From the NCBI RefSeq assembly GCF_000308435.1, contig NZ_BAFR01000056.1:1-47974 (forward strand): 47,974 nucleotides of DNA. The letters run 5' to 3'. This DNA comes from Nocardia araoensis NBRC 100135. Its GTDB lineage: Bacteria; Actinomycetota; Actinomycetes; Mycobacteriales; Mycobacteriaceae. This document shows positions 43,833 to 47,974 of this stretch, in pieces. The position numbers were made by a program, and so were the translations under genes. Below the pieces are notes generated by a model. The model was not told the DNA's origin and did not search any database. It saw only the letters and a program-made list of their open reading frames with translations. Within the stretch, counting starts at the first letter, position 1, and each line of letters begins with the position of its first letter.

Positions 43833-43838
43833 TAGACT
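43833..43838 (+). promoter_or_regulatory. -10 box TAGACT of dnaG
   Basis: TAGACT ends 7 nt before the dnaG GTG, a near-leaderless spacing. Confidence 0.5.
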
Positions 43839-43845
43839 CTCTGCC

Positions 43846-45765
43846 GTGGCCGGACGACTTCCTGATCGCGATATCGCGGCAATACGCGAGCGCGTCCGGA
43901 TCGAAGACGTGGTGGGGGAGTACGTCGCGCTCAAGCGCGCCGGAGCGGACTCCATGAAGGGCCTGTGCCCGTTCCACGACGAGAAGTCGCCGTCGTTCCA
44001 CGTGCGACCCAATCACGGACTGTTCCACTGCTTCGGCTGCGGCGAGGGCGGCGACGTGTTCGCCTTCCTGCAGAAGATCGAGCACGTCGGTTTCGTCGAG
44101 TCGGTCGAGCAGCTGGCCGACCGGATCGGTTACCAGATCAACTACGAAGGCGGCGGCACCTCGGTGCAGCGCGACCGCGGCACCCGTTCCAGGCTGGTCG
44201 CGGCGAACGCGGCCGCGCACGAGTTCTACGTCGCGCAGTTGCGGGAGCCGGAAGCCGAAGCCGCGCGCAAATACCTCACCGATCGCAACTTCGACGCCGC
44301 GGCCGCGCACCATTTCGGCTGCGGCTACGCCCCGGCGGGGTGGGACACACTCACCAAGCACCTGCTCCGCAAAGGTTTCGACTTCAAGGAACTCGAGGCG
44401 GCAGGGCTGTCCAAGCAGGGTCAGCGTGGCCCGATCGACCGCTTCCACCGGCGGCTGCTGTGGCCGATCCGCAACCTGTCCGGCGACGTCATCGGCTTCG
44501 GCGCGCGCAAGCTCTTCGACGACGACACCATGCCGGGCAAGTACATCAACACTCCGGAAACGTTGCTGTACAAGAAATCCCAGGTGCTCTTCGGCCTGGA
44601 TCACGCCAAGCGCGAGATCGCCAAGGGACACCAGGCGGTCGTGGTCGAGGGTTACACCGACGTCATGGCGATGCACCTGGCCGGAGTCAAGACCGCCGTC
44701 GCCTCCTGTGGCACCGCCTTCGGCGACGAGCATCTCGCCCTGCTGCGCCGCCTGATGATGGACGACAATTTCTGGCGCGGCGAGATCATCTACACCTTCG
44801 ACGGCGACGCCGCAGGCCAGGCGGCGGCCGTGAAGGCCTTCTCGGGTGATCAGAAGCTGGCCGGTCAGACCTACATCGCGATCGCGCCGGACGGGCAGGA
44901 CCCGTGCGAACTGCGGCAGCACTCCGGTGACGCCGCCGTGCGCGATCTGGTCGCCCGCCGCACCCCGCTGTACGAGTTCGTGATTCGCGGTCTGCTCGCC
45001 GACCACAACCTGGACACCGCGGAGGGCCAGGTGGAGGCACTGCGCCGGGCGGTACCGGTGGTCGCGCAGATCAAGGACAACGCCCTGCGCAAGGCCTACG
45101 CCACCAAACTGGCCGGGTGGGTCGGCTGGGACGACATCCAGACCGTGGTGCGCCGGGTCGGCGAAGAAGCCAAACGGCACCGCAACGGCGGGGGCCGTGC
45201 GGGCACGGTGCCCGCACGCGCGCCGCGCGAGGTGGTCGCCGAACATCCTGCGGCACGGCCCAATCCGAACGATCCCACTCTCCTGCCGCAACGTCAGGCA
45301 CTCGCCGCCGCCCTCCAGTACCCGGCGATGGCCGGAGCCGGTTTCGACGCGCTCGAAGCCGAAGCCTTCACCCACCCCGCCTACACGGTCCTTCGCGGCC
45401 TGATCGCCGAGGCGGGCGGTACGGCGGCCGGGCTCGGCGGCGCCGAATGGGTCAACTCGGTCGCCGACCGCACCGAGGACCTCACCATGCGCGCACTGCT
45501 GTCCGAGCTGGCCACCGAGCCGCTGCCGGTGAAGTCGGAGGCCGACATCCCGCGCTTCGTCGCGGGTGTGCTGGCACGCACCCAGGAGGCCTGGGTCGGC
45601 AGGCAGATCGCCGAGCTCAAGTCCAAGCTCCAGCGGGTCTCCTCGACCGAACAGCCGGACGCCTACTTCGCCCTCTTCGGCGACCTCGTCGCCCTCGAGC
45701 AGTACCGCAAGAGCCTGCTCACCCAGGCGATGGGCAACCACGGGGACTTCGCCACCGGGGCCTAG
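43846..45765 (+). CDS. dnaG: DNA primase
   Basis: DnaG makes RNA primers at the replication fork and works with the DnaB helicase. The 639 aa product has the CHC2 zinc domain (Cys41, His44, Cys62, Cys65), the primase core (about 120-260), a Toprim domain with VVEGYTDVMAM (Glu268) and later YTFDGDAAGQ, and a C-terminal DnaB-binding region (about 460-639). The length is typical of mycobacterial DnaG. The GTG start matches the family N-terminus (AGRLPDRDIAAIRERV). Confidence 0.97.
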   Translation: MAGRLPDRDIAAIRERVRIEDVVGEYVALKRAGADSMKGLCPFHDEKSPSFHVRPNHGLFHCFGCGEGGDVFAFLQKIEHVGFVESVEQLADRIGYQINYEGGGTSVQRDRGTRSRLVAANAAAHEFYVAQLREPEAEAARKYLTDRNFDAAAAHHFGCGYAPAGWDTLTKHLLRKGFDFKELEAAGLSKQGQRGPIDRFHRRLLWPIRNLSGDVIGFGARKLFDDDTMPGKYINTPETLLYKKSQVLFGLDHAKREIAKGHQAVVVEGYTDVMAMHLAGVKTAVASCGTAFGDEHLALLRRLMMDDNFWRGEIIYTFDGDAAGQAAAVKAFSGDQKLAGQTYIAIAPDGQDPCELRQHSGDAAVRDLVARRTPLYEFVIRGLLADHNLDTAEGQVEALRRAVPVVAQIKDNALRKAYATKLAGWVGWDDIQTVVRRVGEEAKRHRNGGGRAGTVPARAPREVVAEHPAARPNPNDPTLLPQRQALAAALQYPAMAGAGFDALEAEAFTHPAYTVLRGLIAEAGGTAAGLGGAEWVNSVADRTEDLTMRALLSELATEPLPVKSEADIPRFVAGVLARTQEAWVGRQIAELKSKLQRVSSTEQPDAYFALFGDLVALEQYRKSLLTQAMGNHGDFATGA

Positions 45766-45829
45766 CGCCGATCAGCCCCCTTGATTTCTCACCCACGGCC
45801 CGGCTGGTGCGAGCAGCGCATAGGTGGGG

Positions 45830-46075
45830 TCAGCGGCGCAGCTGGTCGTGCGGCACCAGGACGGTGGTCCGCTCATCGATCGGTTCCATCGGCTCCAAGC
45901 GGGGGCGGGTGCTGAGCTTGTCCGCCAGTTTCTGCCTGCCGACGAGCACGAGCTTGCGGGTCACCGGGCTCTCGGTCAGCGCGCGGGTCGCGGCGCTGAT
46001 CTGTTCGTAGCGAGCCCGCCCGGCCTTACTGCCGAGTACGTAGCCGGCCGCCACGCCGATGATCAACCGCAGCAT
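45830..46075 (-). CDS. Small membrane-associated protein next to dnaG
   Basis: The 81 aa product starts with a hydrophobic stretch containing IGVAAGYVLGSKAGRARYEQI, a glycine-zipper-like helix also seen in YtxH-type proteins, followed by a basic Leu-rich tail. It is the counterpart of the small ORF that neighbours dnaG in mycobacteria (Rv2342). The ATG at 46073-46075 has GGGAGGAG about 10 nt upstream and fits the domain better than the longer open frame to 46165. It is convergent with dnaG. The function is unknown. Confidence 0.78.
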   Translation of the reverse strand: MLRLIIGVAAGYVLGSKAGRARYEQISAATRALTESPVTRKLVLVGRQKLADKLSTRPRLEPMEPIDERTTVLVPHDQLRR

Positions 46076-46277
46076 CTCGATGTGCTCCTCCCAGTTGCCA
46101 GTTCGCCGCCCCCATCCTGCCCGACGCCCCACGCGCCTGTCGATCCGGACACCCGGTAGCGACACCCCGCCTTCGCGAACAAGTCAGCAGGTAGCGACGC
46201 GATTTGGGCTCCCGCCCAGCGATACGCTAGAGTTTCTCCTCGGCCCGCCCGATACCAACCGGACGAGCCAAGGGCAA

Positions 46278-46350
46278 TCCCCTATAGCTCAATTGGCAGA
46301 GCAGCCGACTGTTAATCGGCAGGTTTCTGGTTCGAGTCCAGATGGGGGAG
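46278..46350 (+). tRNA. tRNA-Asn (GTT anticodon)
   Basis: A full cloverleaf is visible. The acceptor arms TCCCCTA and TGGGGGA pair with one G-T, the D arm contains AGCTCAATTGGCAGAGC, the anticodon loop is CTGTTAA with anticodon GTT, and the T arm is CTGGTTCGAGTCCAG. The discriminator G is at 46350; CCA is not encoded. Confidence 0.97.
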
Positions 46351-47045
46351 CAGAAACAGCCCCTGACCAGCGGATATTGCGGCAAGGTCGGGGGCTGGAT
46401 TCTTTCCGGACCCGGAAACGTCCAGAAAGTCTCTCAAAAGGCGCTCGGCGTCCATTTCTGCGTGTTTCGGCGCGGTACCGGCTGTTCCCGGCCCTGTTGG
46501 GCTACCGCTCGAGGTCCTCGCAGTGCTGGGCACGACGCGAGCCGGACCCGACTCCCTCCCGTAGCCGAGCGAGAATCCGCCGGCATTCTGCCCGATGGAC
46601 CGTCTGTGGGGTCTCCTTTACCGCTTCAACGAGTAATGAAGTCGCCGGAATCCATTCCCTACCTTCTTGATCGCAGTGCGGGAACATCCTCATGATGCGA
46701 GCGGGGCAGCGTGAGCCGCCAGGTGTCGCAGTGCTGCTGTCCGGCAACCGCGCCGCAGCGCGAGAACGTGCCGGTCTCGGCGTGTCCGGAGGTAGTGATC
46801 AGGCTCACGATTCGGTCTCGCCAGCTGGTGGCAGGAACAGTTGACCAGTGGTTTCCGAGTACATTGCGCACCTGGTCGGCAGGAAAACCGGGTGATTTCT
46901 GTCGGTGCCGGGCGGAATACTGACCCGCGCCCGATGAGTTCGAGCAGTCGAGACCGTCTTCACAGCTGTGGCGCCGGGACGCGATCCGGTGACTCGGCAA
47001 CGGGCCACATGTTCTGTCAACGACCCATGCCTCCGGAGGTATCCG
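46351..47045. other. Region without a recognisable gene after tRNA-Asn
   Basis: About 695 bp between the tRNA and the exporter gene. Open frames here are short and lack family motifs or good starts, and GC is lower than in the core genes. No integrase, IS element or repeated tRNA 3' end is visible inside the window. The only clear signal is the GGAGGT ribosome-binding site (47035-47040) of the next gene. Confidence 0.5.
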
Positions 47046-47974
47046 ATGTCCGCCGCACCATCCGTTCCAGCCTCGGGAGGGCGGACACCGACCGTCATCC
47101 GGGTGCTGGTGCTCGCTACGTTCGTGGTGATCCTCAACGAGACCATCATGATCAACGCGATTCCGCGCTTGATGGAGGATCTGGCGATCACCGACCGGGC
47201 CGCGCAGTGGGTGTCGACGGCGTTCATGCTGACGATGGCGGCGGTCATCCCGACCACCGGCTGGTTCCTGCAGCGCGTTTCGACCCGGCAGGCGTACGCC
47301 GCGGCGATGGGCGTCTTCCTGGCGGGCACCGCGTTGTCGGCGATCGCGCCGTCGTTCGCCGTGCTGCTGCTCGGCCGGATCGTCCAGGCCTTCGGCACCG
47401 CGGTGATGATGCCGCTGTTGATGACCACTCTGATGACGGTGGTGGCCGAGCACGACCGGGGCAGGGTGATGGGCAATGTCACCCTTGCGATTTCGGTGGC
47501 GCCCGCGATGGGTCCGGTGATCTCCGGTGCGGTGCTGCAGATCGGGTCGTGGCGTTGGCTTTTCGTGCTGGTGCTGCCGATCGCGGGTGTGATCGCCTGG
47601 CTGGGACTGCGGCAGCTGGAGAACGTCGGTGAACCGCAAGCGGGGCAGATCGATGTGGCCAGCGTGGCATTGGCGGCGCTCGGGTTCGGCGGGCTGGTGT
47701 TCGGGCTCAGCCGCTTCGAGAGCGACAACCTGACCGAGCCGGGGCTGATCGTCGCCGCGGGTTCGGCGCTGATCGCGGGGTTCGTGTGGCGTCAGTTGCG
47801 CCTGCAGCGCACCGGCACTCCGCTGCTCGACCTGCGCGTCCTGCTGTCCGGCATCTACGCCAAGGCGCTGATTCTGATGTCGGTGGCGTTCATGGCCATG
47901 CTCGGGTCGATGATCCTGCTGCCGCTGTATCTGCAGAACCTGCGTGGCCTGAGCCCGTTGGCCACCGGCTTGCT
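47046..47974 (+). CDS. DHA2-type MFS drug exporter (partial, cut by window end)
   Basis: The frame stays open to the end of the window (309 complete codons). The protein is highly hydrophobic and resembles EmrB/QacA-type 14-TM exporters: FVVILNETIMINAIPRLM in TM1, WVSTAFMLTMAAVIPTTGWFLQR in TM2 and its following loop, and LAISVAPAMGPVISGAVLQIGSWRWLF carrying motif C. At least nine membrane segments are already present; the family is usually 470-550 aa. The ATG has GGAGGT 5 nt upstream. Confidence 0.92.
   Translation, partial: MSAAPSVPASGGRTPTVIRVLVLATFVVILNETIMINAIPRLMEDLAITDRAAQWVSTAFMLTMAAVIPTTGWFLQRVSTRQAYAAAMGVFLAGTALSAIAPSFAVLLLGRIVQAFGTAVMMPLLMTTLMTVVAEHDRGRVMGNVTLAISVAPAMGPVISGAVLQIGSWRWLFVLVLPIAGVIAWLGLRQLENVGEPQAGQIDVASVALAALGFGGLVFGLSRFESDNLTEPGLIVAAGSALIAGFVWRQLRLQRTGTPLLDLRVLLSGIYAKALILMSVAFMAMLGSMILLPLYLQNLRGLSPLATGL

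Noticed and set aside
46312..46533. 73-codon minus-strand frame ending LLPHLDSNQKPAD across tRNA-Asn
   Set aside because: This text is the reverse reading of the tRNA itself, a well-known false gene.

Overview
The window is GC-rich, densely packed chromosomal DNA from an actinomycete of the Mycobacteriales, most likely a Nocardia or a close relative. The basis is the gene order phoH-ybeY-corC-like-(degenerate cytidine deaminase)-era ... amidase ... recO ... uppS-(small ORF) ... zur/smtB divergent from glyS ... TPM protein ... dgt ... dnaG-(81 aa membrane protein). From memory this matches the Mycobacterium tuberculosis block Rv2368c-Rv2342, broken here by several insertions. GTG starts are frequent. 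Many genes carry a TANNNT-type -10 box only 6-7 nt before the start codon, as in leaderless mycobacterial transcripts.

Layout. 1-2.4 kb: an MFS exporter and a divergent LysR regulator (ynfM/ynfL-like). 2.4-6.8 kb: the conserved core operon phoH-ybeY-CBS membrane protein-degenerate deaminase-era. 6.9-15.05 kb: accessory DNA between era and the amidase. It holds a fused helical-domain/serine hydrolase, a GNAT enzyme, and a compact, visibly less GC-rich cassette: XRE-TPR regulator, unknown 159 aa protein, thymidylate-kinase-like protein with an N-terminal extension, HhH-GPD glycosylase-like protein, B12-binding radical SAM enzyme and Nudix hydrolase. This cassette is the best candidate for an undescribed system. 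15.1-19 kb: the amidase, an alpha/beta hydrolase plus TetR pair with a perfect palindromic operator, and two small membrane proteins. 19.2-22 kb: a long inverted repeat, recO, a 68-bp tandem repeat array, a DUF1870-like HTH protein, uppS and a small partner ORF.

22.1-25.9 kb: ABC-2 exporter (ATPase and permease) with a NarL-type two-component system; a perfect 20-bp dyad lies before the ATPase gene. 25.9-27.6 kb: TetR regulator divergent from a membrane protein. 27.6-31.6 kb: a DUF4352 lipoprotein, the zinc operon smtB-zur divergent from glyS, and a DUF1707 protein. 31.6-38.5 kb: a remnant of a DUF899 gene, a TenA-like protein divergent from a PapA-type acyltransferase, a large TPM-domain protein divergent from a metallo-beta-lactamase hydrolase (only 30 bp between starts), a YdcF-like protein, and dgt. 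38.5-41.5 kb: a second array of the same 68-bp repeat family and a 917 aa, mostly disordered protein. 41.8-47.97 kb: a FIST protein/Mut7-C RNase pair, dnaG, a small membrane protein, tRNA-Asn, about 0.7 kb without a recognisable gene, and the start of a DHA2-type drug exporter cut by the window end.

The core genes cover ribosome maturation (era, ybeY), DNA replication and repair (dnaG, recO, dgt), cell wall lipid carrier synthesis (uppS), translation (glyS, tRNA-Asn) and zinc homeostasis (smtB-zur). The inserted genes are mostly export, regulation and small-molecule chemistry. All functional calls are from reading motifs; no database search was run.
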